Shown here: one piece after another, positions 26,282 through 35,329 of the stretch
Layout: each line of letters opens with the position of its first letter
Position numbering within the stretch: position 1 is the stretch's first letter
DNA from: Paenibacillus silviterrae
GTDB taxonomy: Bacteria > Bacillota > Bacilli > Paenibacillales > NBRC-103111
Direction of reading: 5' to 3'
DNA: 64,000 bases
Assembly (NCBI RefSeq): GCF_030167925.1
Contig: NZ_JASKUT010000002.1
Span: 1,612,001-1,676,000 of the forward strand
Position numbers and translations under genes: made by a program
The notes under the pieces: model-generated
The model's input: the letters and a program-made list of their open reading frames with translations, nothing else
What the model was told of the DNA's origin: nothing
Databases searched by the model: none

Positions 26282-28630
26282 TTATCTTTCCTTTATGTGC
26301 TCCAGTTGTTCCTTGTATCTCCCTGGGGTGATCCCTTCGCTTTTCTTAAAAACCTTCGTCAGCACAATGTTGCTGGCATAGCCGACCCGCAAAGCAACCT
26401 CCTGGACCGTCAGCCCCTCAGCCAGCAAACGTTTGGCATGCGTCATGCGGGTTCGCGTAATGGCATCGGTGATGTTTTCGCCACTGTACTTTTTATAGAA
26501 CGAAGAGATGTAGATGGGATTCAGATCAAGCTGGTCGGCGATCATAGCCAAGCCCAGGTTGTTATCGCCATAAAGTCGTTCAATCAGTGCATTTATTTTA
26601 CGGTAAAGCGTCTCGCCATGATCGGTCTTTTCCTCTTTAAGCAGTGAACAGACCTCCAAGTAGGTTGACTTTATCCTTTCAAATGCCTGCTCCATGGTGC
26701 CGGACTCTGCCCACACCTTTTCCGGATCCATATGCCAATTGGAGATTTGGTCGTAATCAATGCGTAAGGCTTCCATCAGCTTTAACAGACTACTCTGCAA
26801 GTCAAGCAAGAACCACTTCCCAATCTCAGGGGATAACTGCTTATGGCTGAAATTCAGTTCATATAAGCTGTTCAGGAGCCGTTCAGCATTTAGATAGTCA
26901 CCATGCTTGGTATAATTCGTCAGCTGCACTTCCAAATCCTTAGGAAATCGATAGAACGCCGGTTCCTTCGTTCGGACCTCATCGTAGTAGAGAATCTCTT
27001 CGGAGCCTCTAATGATTTTATAGCTCATGGCAATCATTGCTTCGTCATAACTCTTCGTCACCGAGCCGACGCCCTTATGGCAGCCGCTAATACCCAAGGA
27101 TAGGGCTGTCTTAAACCGATCCCTCATCACTTCAAGGAGACCCGTACCGAACTCATGAATCACAGATCGCCCCTCTGCCGATTCCTTATCGAGATTAAAC
27201 AGGACAACGATGCGGTTCTTGTCCTCTTCAAATACGTACCCGCTGGTGCTAAGCATCTCATTACTCAAGTTCATTACGATGAAACGGAGCAAAATCCACT
27301 CCCTTTCCGAATCTTCCTTCATGAACCGGGTACTGTCATCAATTTCGATTATCATGGTTGCAAACCAGTCATGCGGAAAGCTCAGATGCATTACATCCAT
27401 ATCCTGTTCTGATATGACCGAAGTATCCACCTGTCCTCGAATTAATCTGGACAAAAAATGCGAACGGATCATCGGCAGCTGGTGCGCCAGCTTGTTCTCC
27501 AGCTCATGCTCCTTACCGAACAAGGATTGCATAGTCTCCCTAATGAGCTTCAGCTCGTTGTCCGTCCCCCCAGTGTATTTCGTGCGACCTTGGGCGATCA
27601 TTGCAACTAGCTCGCGAATAGGCGAGTAGTGTCTTCGAGTCAAATAAACACATAAAAAGGTGCTTAGCATCAGACAGACCGCTACCGCAACAAGACTCCA
27701 GGCTTTAACTTGATGCACCTGCTTCAGCACCAAGCTCTTGGGAAAGGCCGACAAATAGGTCCACCCATTCTCCTGGCTTGTCGTGTAGGAAATATACATC
27801 TCCTTCTGATTAGCTATCGTGAGCAGCTCCCCATGGCCACCACCGATTAGCTCCTTTATCTGATTGAGGGGGATGCGGCCGTCCTCCGGTCCAACCAAAA
27901 GCTCCTTGTCCTTATTCAGCACATAGATCGCACCTTGATGTAAACCCTCCACCTCTTTCAAAAGATTACGGATCTCATCTTCTTTAATGTGGATTACCAA
28001 GCTACCGGCTTGCCGGTTATACTCTCCGAAAGGGAGCGACTGTATGAAAGCAATAATATTATCTTCTTTAAGATTACTGGTTGAGAGTACAGTGTGGATG
28101 TAGGTTTTATTATGATTGCCCATCAGTATGTTCGCCCGGTAATCGTCGAAGCTCATATCATGGTATTTATAGATATTATGGAAGAACATACGGGCATCCG
28201 TCTTCATCGAGGGAGTGACAATCGTATCCGTATTTCCAAAATACACGTAGATATCCTCAATGAACGTATTGTAAGCCTTATAACGGGTCAGTTCTTTCAT
28301 AAACTCGATAAAGGCGTACTCGTCGGAGGCTGCCCTTCCCTCTCCCTGCTGCATCAGTAATTGCTGCTTCGGATGAAAAGCAATTTGCCTCATGAGGAAA
28401 TCCACTTCCTGCGTGCGGCTATTCACCACATATTTCAGCTGCTCTAACATAACGGAGTTAGAGCGATAAGCATTGTTCACCATAATGTCTTCAATTTTAA
28501 GGTAGACGATGCTTCCGATTATGACAGGCACCATGAAGACGAAAATAAAGGAAACGAGGAGGGTGACGAACACACTTTTTCTCTTTTTCCACTTGCCGAA
28601 AATCTTGGATTCCCTGTTCATCCTGTTCAT
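26282..28630 (-). CDS. Membrane-bound AraC family regulator (YesS type)
   Basis: A 782-residue regulator with two membrane segments (about residues 20-42 and 270-292) flanking an extracellular sensor domain, then a cytoplasmic linker and C-terminal AraC helix-turn-helix pair (YGDNNLGLAMIADQLDLNP, ALRVGYASNIVLTKVFKK). The ATG at 28630 was chosen: GGGAGGG lies 8 nt upstream, and the TATAAT of a likely promoter (28665-28670) lies inside the longer reading that begins at 28714. The start region repeats a 9-nt unit so that MNR occurs twice more. It probably senses an outside sugar and activates the importer-GH2 genes downstream. Confidence 0.88.
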   Translation of the reverse strand: MNRMNRESKIFGKWKKRKSVFVTLLVSFIFVFMVPVIIGSIVYLKIEDIMVNNAYRSNSVMLEQLKYVVNSRTQEVDFLMRQIAFHPKQQLLMQQGEGRAASDEYAFIEFMKELTRYKAYNTFIEDIYVYFGNTDTIVTPSMKTDARMFFHNIYKYHDMSFDDYRANILMGNHNKTYIHTVLSTSNLKEDNIIAFIQSLPFGEYNRQAGSLVIHIKEDEIRNLLKEVEGLHQGAIYVLNKDKELLVGPEDGRIPLNQIKELIGGGHGELLTIANQKEMYISYTTSQENGWTYLSAFPKSLVLKQVHQVKAWSLVAVAVCLMLSTFLCVYLTRRHYSPIRELVAMIAQGRTKYTGGTDNELKLIRETMQSLFGKEHELENKLAHQLPMIRSHFLSRLIRGQVDTSVISEQDMDVMHLSFPHDWFATMIIEIDDSTRFMKEDSEREWILLRFIVMNLSNEMLSTSGYVFEEDKNRIVVLFNLDKESAEGRSVIHEFGTGLLEVMRDRFKTALSLGISGCHKGVGSVTKSYDEAMIAMSYKIIRGSEEILYYDEVRTKEPAFYRFPKDLEVQLTNYTKHGDYLNAERLLNSLYELNFSHKQLSPEIGKWFLLDLQSSLLKLMEALRIDYDQISNWHMDPEKVWAESGTMEQAFERIKSTYLEVCSLLKEEKTDHGETLYRKINALIERLYGDNNLGLAMIADQLDLNPIYISSFYKKYSGENITDAITRTRMTHAKRLLAEGLTVQEVALRVGYASNIVLTKVFKKSEGITPGRYKEQLEHIKER

Positions 28631-28638
28631 CCTGTTCA
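28613..28638. repeat. 9-nt tandem repeat over the YesS-type start codon
   Basis: Three near-identical copies of CCTGTTCA at 28613, 28622 and 28631 (period 9) encode successive MNR units. Two copies contain an in-frame ATG. A change in copy number would alter the distance from ribosome site to start without shifting the frame. Confidence 0.6.
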
Positions 28639-28664
28639 CCCTCCCTAAGCATTTCTTGAAAGCA

Positions 28665-28673
28665 ATTATACCA
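28665..28673 (-). promoter_or_regulatory. Extended -10 promoter of the YesS-type gene
   Basis: The minus strand has TGG followed by TATAAT about 35 nt before the chosen ATG. No strong -35 box is seen, consistent with an extended -10 promoter. Confidence 0.5.
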
Positions 28674-28854
28674 TACATAAAAATGGGATCTGATTCATTG
28701 TTTTCAATGTGCATTGTCTGTATTTAAGATTAATAAGAAAACCTTTATCGAGGCCTTTCAAAGATGAGCGACCGCGTTTCAAAGGTAGGCTTTCTTGGTA
28801 AAGAATGTTGCAGTGCTTTAAAGCTTTAGCCAACTTAAACATTCTTTATCGTTA

Positions 28855-28887
28855 AAAAACCACTCCTAGTATGTTTAGGAGTGGTTT
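28855..28887 (-). terminator. Intrinsic terminator after the HxlR gene
   Basis: AAACCACTCCTA pairs with TAGGAGTGGTTT around 7 nt, followed on the minus strand by a T run. A second inverted repeat (TAAAGAATGTT with AACATTCTTTA, about 28799-28850) lies beyond it. Confidence 0.88.
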
Positions 28888-28913
28888 CGTCTTCGTTTGA
28901 ATCTGATGCATCG

Positions 28914-29297
28914 TTACTTGTTATGTTCGGTCGGTTGAAGGTCCGACGGATTTCGAACGGTCTTCTTGTAGCTATCTCCCCATTCCTTCATCGCGGTGAT
29001 TATCGGAATTAAGGTTTGACCGAAATTCGTAAGAGAGTACTCTACCTTGGGCGGAACCTGATGAAACACTTCGCGGTGTACGACTCCGTCTTCCTCCAGC
29101 TCCCTAAGCTGCAGAGTGAGCATTCGCTGGGTTATGGCCGGGCAAATCTTACGAAATTCATTAAAGCGTTTGGGCCCCTCCATCAGATGATAAAGCAGCA
29201 CGCCCTTCCATTTGCCGCCAATAACGTCCAACGTGAACTCAACAGGACAACCTTCGTCGTTCGGGCAAAATCCGTACCCGCTTTTTCGGTCTCGCAT
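28914..29297 (-). CDS. HxlR family winged-helix regulator
   Basis: A 127-residue HxlR/YodB-type repressor. CPNDEGCPVEFTLDVIGGKWKG is the standard N-terminus with a conserved Cys (and a second six residues earlier), ITQRMLTLQLRELEEDG is the recognition region, and VEYSLTNFGQTLIPI the wing. Several HxlR members sense quinones or electrophiles through that Cys. The gene follows an oxidoreductase gene by 39 nt in the same direction, and a TAGTA/TACTA dyad lies before that pair, which fits autoregulation and control of the oxidoreductase. No direct evidence for the inducer is available. Confidence 0.9.
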   Translation of the reverse strand: MRDRKSGYGFCPNDEGCPVEFTLDVIGGKWKGVLLYHLMEGPKRFNEFRKICPAITQRMLTLQLRELEEDGVVHREVFHQVPPKVEYSLTNFGQTLIPIITAMKEWGDSYKKTVRNPSDLQPTEHNK

Positions 29298-29336
29298 GTT
29301 TTCCCCGCTCCTTCTTTCAAATTACCTCCCTCTATA

Positions 29337-30374
29337 TTATAATGAAAATCCTTCTAAAACCACTTTTCCGACCGTCCGGCCCGTTTCCAGCATGGCATGC
29401 GCTTTGCGCAGGTTCGCAGCGTTGATCGGCGTCAGTGTTTCGCTTGTGGTCGTCCGGACCACACCTTCGTCCACGAGACGAGCGATTTCATTCAACAGCT
29501 TGTGCTGCTCTATCATGTCCGGCGTTTGGTACATGGATCTGGTAAACATCAACTCCCATACAAACGTGACGCTTTTGTTCTTCAGCAAGGTCAGGTTCAA
29601 CAATTCATTGGTTTCGACGATCGAGCAAATTTTGCCCTGCGGCGCGATCGCCTCCGCCATGTTCGTCCAGTGCTTTTCCGTGCTGTTTAAGCAGAGAATA
29701 TAGTCGACCTGGTTGAATCCGATCGCCTGCAATTGCGGTACAAAGGCTTCAAAATGGTTAATGACGTAGTCCGCGCCAAGTTCCTTCACCCACCCGGTCG
29801 ATTCCGGTCGGGAAGCCGTACCGATGACCGTCAGACCGGAGTACTTGGCTAATTGTGTCGCAATCGAGCCAACGCCCCCCGCAGCACCGATAATCAAGAT
29901 GGACTTGCCTGCGTTGTCGGCTTTCCTATGTGATATGCCCATACGGTCGTACAAGCTTTCCCAAGCTGTAATCGAGGTTAAAGGCAATGCCGCGGCTTGC
30001 GCAAAATCCAGTTTGGACGGCTTCGTACCGACGATCCGTTCGTCCACGAGATGAAACTCGCTATTCCCTCCGGGACGCATAATGCTGCCAGCATAGAAAA
30101 CCTCGTCTCCGGGACGGAACAATGTGCAGTCCGGACCTACCTGTTCGACCACCCCCGCAACATCCCAGCCCAATATTCTGGGTTCGCTTTCCTCACGGCT
30201 TTTGGGGGAACGGACTTTGTAGTCCACCGGATTCACAGAAACCGCCTTAACCTTAACCAGCAAATCCCTGCCCGCAGCCGTCGGCTTCTCCACTTCCACG
30301 TCCATTAGACTTTCCGGATTCTCAATGGGCAAATACTTGTAAAGACCAATCGCTCTCATGGTTTCTCTTGTCAT
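29337..30374 (-). CDS. Zinc-type alcohol dehydrogenase/quinone oxidoreductase-like protein
   Basis: A 345-residue medium-chain dehydrogenase/reductase. SVNPVDYKVR and ILGWDVAGVVEQVG are the catalytic-domain markers and LIIGAAGGVGSIATQLAK the NADPH-binding Rossmann motif. The structural-zinc cysteines of true alcohol dehydrogenases are missing, so it belongs with quinone oxidoreductase-like enzymes. AAGGAGAG precedes the ATG. It is the first gene of a two-gene unit with an HxlR regulator, a pairing typical of defence against quinones or electrophiles. Substrate unknown. Confidence 0.88.
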   Translation of the reverse strand: MTRETMRAIGLYKYLPIENPESLMDVEVEKPTAAGRDLLVKVKAVSVNPVDYKVRSPKSREESEPRILGWDVAGVVEQVGPDCTLFRPGDEVFYAGSIMRPGGNSEFHLVDERIVGTKPSKLDFAQAAALPLTSITAWESLYDRMGISHRKADNAGKSILIIGAAGGVGSIATQLAKYSGLTVIGTASRPESTGWVKELGADYVINHFEAFVPQLQAIGFNQVDYILCLNSTEKHWTNMAEAIAPQGKICSIVETNELLNLTLLKNKSVTFVWELMFTRSMYQTPDMIEQHKLLNEIARLVDEGVVRTTTSETLTPINAANLRKAHAMLETGRTVGKVVLEGFSL

Positions 30375-30457
30375 TGTTCTTCTCTCCTTTATTTGTTTAC
30401 GGTGTTGTTCTGTTGTTACTCGCAGTATAGAGGATATGCAGAATTTTTAATAGTACG

Positions 30458-30493
30458 CACATTCATGTGATATAGTATCAATTTATATACTAT
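30458..30493. promoter_or_regulatory. Candidate HxlR operator before the oxidoreductase gene
   Basis: ATAGTAT and ATACTAT (30472-30478 and 30487-30493) form a dyad like the TACT..AGTA sites of YodB/HxlR proteins. CACAT-TC-ATGTG (30458-30469) is a second dyad next to it. Both lie about 85-120 nt upstream of the oxidoreductase start. Confidence 0.5.
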
Positions 30494-30510
30494 TGGATCG
30501 CGTGCAAATG

Positions 30511-30539
30511 GCAAAAAGACAACCAATTTCCAATTGGCT
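30511..30539 (-). terminator. Intrinsic terminator after the beta-helix gene
   Basis: On the minus strand AGCCAATT pairs with AATTGGTT (one G-U pair) around 3 nt, then GTCTTTTTG. It lies 21 nt past the stop at 30560. Confidence 0.7.
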
Positions 30540-30559
30540 GCCTTCTGCTAAAATCACTC

Positions 30560-32026
30560 TTACTCCGATATCATGTAGTCGGTCTGTGAAAAAGGCGTCG
30601 GATTTCGACTGATTTCCGGTCGCTTGCCGCTCGCAGTAGTGAGGTTTCGGGATACTACTTTTTTACAGGTTACATAAGGATAGGGCCTGCCCTCATAGCT
30701 CTGATTGTCACATGGATCGGAAAACAGATAAAGGCCTTTGCTGTCTTCCGGGATGATGGAATCATCTACGTGGAGGTTAGAAATTTCCACATTCCCGGGC
30801 ATGTAGCACGTATATCCAAAATCATGCATGCCATGATTTCTAGCGCTGATAAGCGCAGGCGTTCCCACATCCCCTTCCGATGGAATCCACTTGGTGTCCC
30901 GGATGATGACATCGCCCTCCCACGTGCTGCCGTAATCAGCCCGAAGCTCCACCAGCGAATTCCCATAGGATATAACATTATCAATTGTTAACAGCCCTCT
31001 GCCAATCGCTTTGATGCCCTGCCATCCGATAGAACTATCTTTAATGGTATAAATACCGGAGACCCCCATATGGGCATCAATTCTTGAAATGACACAGTTC
31101 TCTACCGCAATATTTTTACAGAAATTGGATGCCACAACACCCCAGCGAGTTCGGTCTGTAATGTTGTTCATTCTGCAGTTGACTAACGCAAAATTAACTA
31201 CACTATTCGCGTGAACATCATAGGATCCCATCATGACGGGCTCACCTGCAGCACCAATGGTAGTATAGATCTTATGGCCGCTGACAAAGCAGTTCTGAAT
31301 GGTCACATTGGCACAGCACATGGCATTTAAAAATCCTCTATAGGGCGAGCCGTGACCTACTTCACCTGCAATATAATGGACCACTCCGTCTATCCATGTA
31401 TTGGAACGAGTGATATCGATCCCTCGACCATAATAATCATATTTGGATTCTCCCCGATTGGCTATCGTGGTAAAGATACCGCCGCTGATTTTCAATACGG
31501 TCTTATCGATGGGCCGTGCTTCTGCCTGAGTAATTTCCTCGTAATCCCAATCAATCGGTGCATCTACGGATCCGTCTTGTTTCAAAATAAAGCAGTCTGT
31601 TTGAGCAGTCCCGTTATTCTGGTTTAACCCGTATCGGATAAACCTCTTCACATTGGCATTGGCTACAATGACATAACAATCTTCCTCCAAGGTTAGCTCC
31701 AAATGTTTCTGGTCTCTGGTCAAAGACGATATCTCCAGCTCGAAGGGTTGATGCAGGGACTTTACATGAAAGCAAGGCATTTTATTGTTCTCTACAACCG
31801 TATCGTCTATGGTAAATCTGGACGTGCTCCAATCGACATCGGTTTCGATCACGGCTGTCAAGGCTTTTGCTCCAATATAATAGGTTGCATCGGGCTTCGT
31901 CTTAACCGGCAACCCATGTTTATTAGCATAGGCATGTGCAGCACAGATAGCCTCCATATCGTCTGTCTCGCCATCTCCCAGGGCTCCGAAATTTTCATAA
32001 TTGACAAATTTCAATAGGTTCGCCAT
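30560..32026 (-). CDS. Right-handed beta-helix (pectate-lyase-like) protein
   Basis: A 488-residue protein with the start FVNYENFGALGDGETDDMEA, found in pectate-lyase-3/GH28-like beta-helix proteins, followed by many short turns (VTIQNCFVSG, ALVNCRMNNI, IAVENCVISRI) that mark the coils of a parallel beta-helix. I see no clear GH28 catalytic block, so it may be a lyase or a non-catalytic binding protein. There is no signal peptide. AAGGGAG lies 8 nt before the ATG. It stands alone between two terminators, just downstream of the sulfatase operon, which suggests a shared polysaccharide substrate. Confidence 0.75.
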   Translation of the reverse strand: MANLLKFVNYENFGALGDGETDDMEAICAAHAYANKHGLPVKTKPDATYYIGAKALTAVIETDVDWSTSRFTIDDTVVENNKMPCFHVKSLHQPFELEISSLTRDQKHLELTLEEDCYVIVANANVKRFIRYGLNQNNGTAQTDCFILKQDGSVDAPIDWDYEEITQAEARPIDKTVLKISGGIFTTIANRGESKYDYYGRGIDITRSNTWIDGVVHYIAGEVGHGSPYRGFLNAMCCANVTIQNCFVSGHKIYTTIGAAGEPVMMGSYDVHANSVVNFALVNCRMNNITDRTRWGVVASNFCKNIAVENCVISRIDAHMGVSGIYTIKDSSIGWQGIKAIGRGLLTIDNVISYGNSLVELRADYGSTWEGDVIIRDTKWIPSEGDVGTPALISARNHGMHDFGYTCYMPGNVEISNLHVDDSIIPEDSKGLYLFSDPCDNQSYEGRPYPYVTCKKVVSRNLTTASGKRPEISRNPTPFSQTDYMISE

Positions 32027-32145
32027 TGGTTACTCCCTTTCCACCGTACCATGACGGTTGCTTTATAAAAAATATCGCAGAGAATAAATAATGATTGTAG
32101 CTAGTGTACCATTGAACTCCGTATCCAACAATAACCAACCATGAT

Positions 32146-32186
32146 GAAAAAAAACCGACCGCAGCTATCAAAGCTATCGGTCGGTT
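32146..32186 (-). terminator. Intrinsic terminator after the sulfatase gene
   Basis: AACCGACCG pairs with CGGTCGGTT around a 16-nt loop and runs into eight T on the minus strand. It separates the two-component/importer/sulfatase operon from the beta-helix gene. Confidence 0.93.
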
Positions 32187-32215
32187 CACGCGTCGGATCA
32201 AGCATGATTCAGTTT

Positions 32216-33628
32216 TCACGAGCCGGCACTCGATGTAACAGGAATCACCGGCTTATCCTGCAAAATATCACTGCAAGCCCGCATCCACGAAGCCAACTCG
32301 GAGGCAAGCCGTTCGATGTGCCCGGCATTTGCCGGATCTGCCGACAAATCCTGCGTTTCCCATGGATCGTTTAGCAGATCGAACAACTGGATTCGTTCCG
32401 TTCCTGTGTTCGAAACCGGCGAGCGATAATAACGGATCAGCTTCCATCGGCCGTCCGTTACCATCCGCTGTACATCTCGATAAACCGAGCACACGATACC
32501 GCGAACGCCACCGCTTTCTCCTGCAAAGACGGGATATAGACTTACGCCTTCCGTCTCCTCCGGCAGACCGACGTCACATAGTCCTGCAACGGTAGGAAAG
32601 ATATCGATATTACTTGCCAGCGCGAACTCCTGCTTGCCCTCCGGCACGCCTGGCCCCCGGAATATTAGCGGTATGCGTACGCTGTGCTCGTAAAGGCTCT
32701 GTTTGCCCATCAGTCCGTGTTGTCCGACCGCCAACCCATGATCCGCCGTATACACGATGAGTGTATCGTCATAAATGCCCTTAGCCTTCAGCGCTTCGAC
32801 GACTCTGCCGATTTGCGCGTCCATATGGCTTATCATCGCATAGTAATCGGCAATATGTTCACGAATTTCGCCCTCGTCCCTCGGCCATTGCGCAAGCTTC
32901 TCGTCCCGACACGTCATATCGCCAGTATCGAATGGATGCTCCTTCATAAAGTTCGGTGGCAGCGGAACATCGGATTTGTCGTACATGCTTGCATACGGCT
33001 CCGGCGCGGTTCGGGGATCATGCGGCGCTGTATAAGCCACATACAGGAAAAACGGCCGCTCCTCCCGGTAATCCTCAATAAATTGGACGGCGGCGTTCGT
33101 AAACAGCTCCGTCGAGAACGTCCGTTCAATATATTCGTGTTCCTTCGGATAAGCCCCACTCGGGTCATAATCGTACACAGGAACCTTGGTATGCTCACTC
33201 ATTCCGTGGAAAAGCAGCTTATCCCCTCCTTCGAAGCTTCGGGCAAAGCTTGCCTTGTCATTATGCCATTTGCCGATGGCATGAGTTCGATATCCGGCAC
33301 CCTGCATCGTTTGCGGCATGAGCCGAACATCCGGACGAATGACGCTCGAATGCTCCCGGATCAACATATCCTTGCCGATCGTCGCTCGAAAGATAGGAAT
33401 ACCCGTATGGACGCACGCTCTGCTTGGTGCACAAACCGCCCCGGTTAAGCCCCCGAATATATGGACGTTACGACACGATGTCCCGCTGGCAGCCAAGGAA
33501 TCCAATACCGGCGTATGCACGGTTTCATCGCCGAATGCTCGAATGGCGTCACCACGATGATCGTCCGCTATTAGAAATACGACATTAGGTCTTTCGGCTG
33601 AACGCTTCCTTAAGTTCTTCTCTTTCAT
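32216..33628 (-). CDS. Type I sulfatase
   Basis: A 470-residue arylsulfatase-family enzyme. VVFLIADDHRGD holds metal-binding Asp residues, and VCAPSRA (Cys66) is the CxPSR motif whose Cys must be converted to formylglycine, so a maturase elsewhere in the genome is needed. AIGKWHND and YTADHGLAVGQHGLMGK supply other active-site residues. The ATG at 33628 has GAGGT 6 nt upstream; the longer reading would overlap the upstream gene. No signal peptide is present, so it acts in the cytoplasm on imported sulfated oligosaccharides. It is the last gene of an operon with a two-component system and an importer. Confidence 0.9.
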   Translation of the reverse strand: MKEKNLRKRSAERPNVVFLIADDHRGDAIRAFGDETVHTPVLDSLAASGTSCRNVHIFGGLTGAVCAPSRACVHTGIPIFRATIGKDMLIREHSSVIRPDVRLMPQTMQGAGYRTHAIGKWHNDKASFARSFEGGDKLLFHGMSEHTKVPVYDYDPSGAYPKEHEYIERTFSTELFTNAAVQFIEDYREERPFFLYVAYTAPHDPRTAPEPYASMYDKSDVPLPPNFMKEHPFDTGDMTCRDEKLAQWPRDEGEIREHIADYYAMISHMDAQIGRVVEALKAKGIYDDTLIVYTADHGLAVGQHGLMGKQSLYEHSVRIPLIFRGPGVPEGKQEFALASNIDIFPTVAGLCDVGLPEETEGVSLYPVFAGESGGVRGIVCSVYRDVQRMVTDGRWKLIRYYRSPVSNTGTERIQLFDLLNDPWETQDLSADPANAGHIERLASELASWMRACSDILQDKPVIPVTSSAGS

Positions 33629-33671
33629 CTTGTACCTCACTTTCACGGGACAGGAATTCTTCCCGATGCGG

Positions 33672-35315
33672 CTACTTTTTCGATTTAAACTGGGTATAGG
33701 CCTGTTGATAAATTTCAAGGTAGCGCTTAATGTTCATTTTATCCAAAGTGCTTAAATAGTTGTTCCACTCCTTGTCAATGTCCAGCGAGCCCGTAACCGT
33801 TTTCGCAAAAAATTCAGCTCTGTAGTCCGTAAGCGTCTTCTCAAGCGTTGACAGCTCCTCCGCTTGTTCATTGGTGAAGAACAATGGCGGCACAATTTTA
33901 CTCGCATCGATTGCGTAAGGCTCGTATTTTTTCGTTTCTTTATACAAAATAAGCTCCAGCGAATTTTTCGGATCCGCTGCCACGCTTAATCGCAAGTCGT
34001 TTGTTCGCAGCGAAGGCCCCGCCTGCGCCCAGTGAACATTTTGAAGCTTGCCAAATGTGGCGATCGGTTTCCATTTCGCTTGCTTCCCGTTAACGCCAAG
34101 CTCTCCTTGCTCCGGACGCACCCATTCCTGACCGGGACGGCCTTGCGTGCTGCGAAGTGTCGCTTCCTCCGAAAGCAGCAGGTCAGCCATACGGAATGCG
34201 GCAGCGGGATTTTTGGCCTTATTGGTAATGACAAATTGACCTGCAGATACCGCGTAAGGATTATATGCAGTTGAACGTATACCTGACGGTCCTTTGAGCG
34301 GAGGAACGGATACGTAATCTTTGAATCTTGGATTATCGACTTCGACAAATACCGTTTGGTTTTGCGAGACAATCGCTCCGACGATCGGGATTTCCGGGTT
34401 CATACCCATTTGTTTCAGCTGGTTTCTGTCCTGTGTAAACGTTTGCGGGGAAATTAATCCTTCAGCAAACAGTTTACGCATATAGGTCAAAGCTTCCTTC
34501 CACTCCGGTTGATTAAAGGCAACTTGAACCTTTCCATCCCTAATAAAACGCAGGTTGAAATCCTTCTCGATAAACGCGCTGGTCAGAAAAAGATCCAAAG
34601 TAGATGATGGGCCATTCGTAGCGCCGACAAGCGGGATCTCATCCGCCTTCCCGTTTCCGTTCGGATCTTTTTCTTTAAATGCTTTTAACACTTGATAAAA
34701 CTCATCCGTCGTTTCCGGCATTTTTAAACCGAGCTTATCCAGCCATGGTTGATAAATCCACATCTTTTGTCCAAGTGAGCAGTGGTAGCAATCATTCACC
34801 TGAGGGACCGAGTAAATTTTGCCGTCAGGCATGGTAATCAAGTCTTTGACATAGGAAACCTGCTCGAACATCTTTTTCATTTCAATGCCGTATTTATCAA
34901 TATACGGGTTCAGCGGAATAAATACGCCATCCTTACCGTAAATCGACTGCTGAATCGGCGATACGCTCATATTAAGCAGCACGTCCGGATAGTCGCCGCT
35001 TGCGAGTGAAACGTTAAGCTTCTCTGCAAATGTTTTTTCCGGAGCGACCTCCCAATCGATATGAATGTTCGTTTTCTCCTCCAGCCACTTGGTGAACTCG
35101 TTCGTTGCAAAATTTTCGACTATGCTGGAGCCTTTGACCATGACCCTGAGTGTCGTCTTTTCTTTCGTAATCGGGAATTCACCTGCTGCCGTTACTAGAT
35201 CGTCCCTGCTTGCTTCCGCGTTTTTGGATGCTTCCTTTTGTCCGCTGTCCGCACATGCGCCCAGAAGAGCTACAGACGTTGTAATCGCGATTGCAGCGGT
35301 TAGAGCTTTTTTCAT
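33672..35315 (-). CDS. Sugar-binding lipoprotein of ABC importer (LplA/YtcQ type)
   Basis: A 547-residue solute-binding protein with a lipoprotein signal (MKKALTAAIAITTSVALLGAC, lipobox LGAC). DPNGNGKADEIPLVGA matches the same family segment as in the paralogue at 24486-26120. GGGAGG lies 9 nt before the ATG. It follows two permease genes within 14 nt and precedes the sulfatase by 43 nt, so its ligand is probably a sulfated or uronic-acid-containing oligosaccharide. Here the binding protein comes after the permeases, the reverse of the first importer locus. Confidence 0.92.
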   Translation of the reverse strand: MKKALTAAIAITTSVALLGACADSGQKEASKNAEASRDDLVTAAGEFPITKEKTTLRVMVKGSSIVENFATNEFTKWLEEKTNIHIDWEVAPEKTFAEKLNVSLASGDYPDVLLNMSVSPIQQSIYGKDGVFIPLNPYIDKYGIEMKKMFEQVSYVKDLITMPDGKIYSVPQVNDCYHCSLGQKMWIYQPWLDKLGLKMPETTDEFYQVLKAFKEKDPNGNGKADEIPLVGATNGPSSTLDLFLTSAFIEKDFNLRFIRDGKVQVAFNQPEWKEALTYMRKLFAEGLISPQTFTQDRNQLKQMGMNPEIPIVGAIVSQNQTVFVEVDNPRFKDYVSVPPLKGPSGIRSTAYNPYAVSAGQFVITNKAKNPAAAFRMADLLLSEEATLRSTQGRPGQEWVRPEQGELGVNGKQAKWKPIATFGKLQNVHWAQAGPSLRTNDLRLSVAADPKNSLELILYKETKKYEPYAIDASKIVPPLFFTNEQAEELSTLEKTLTDYRAEFFAKTVTGSLDIDKEWNNYLSTLDKMNIKRYLEIYQQAYTQFKSKK

Positions 35316-35329
35316 GTAAAAACCTCCCT

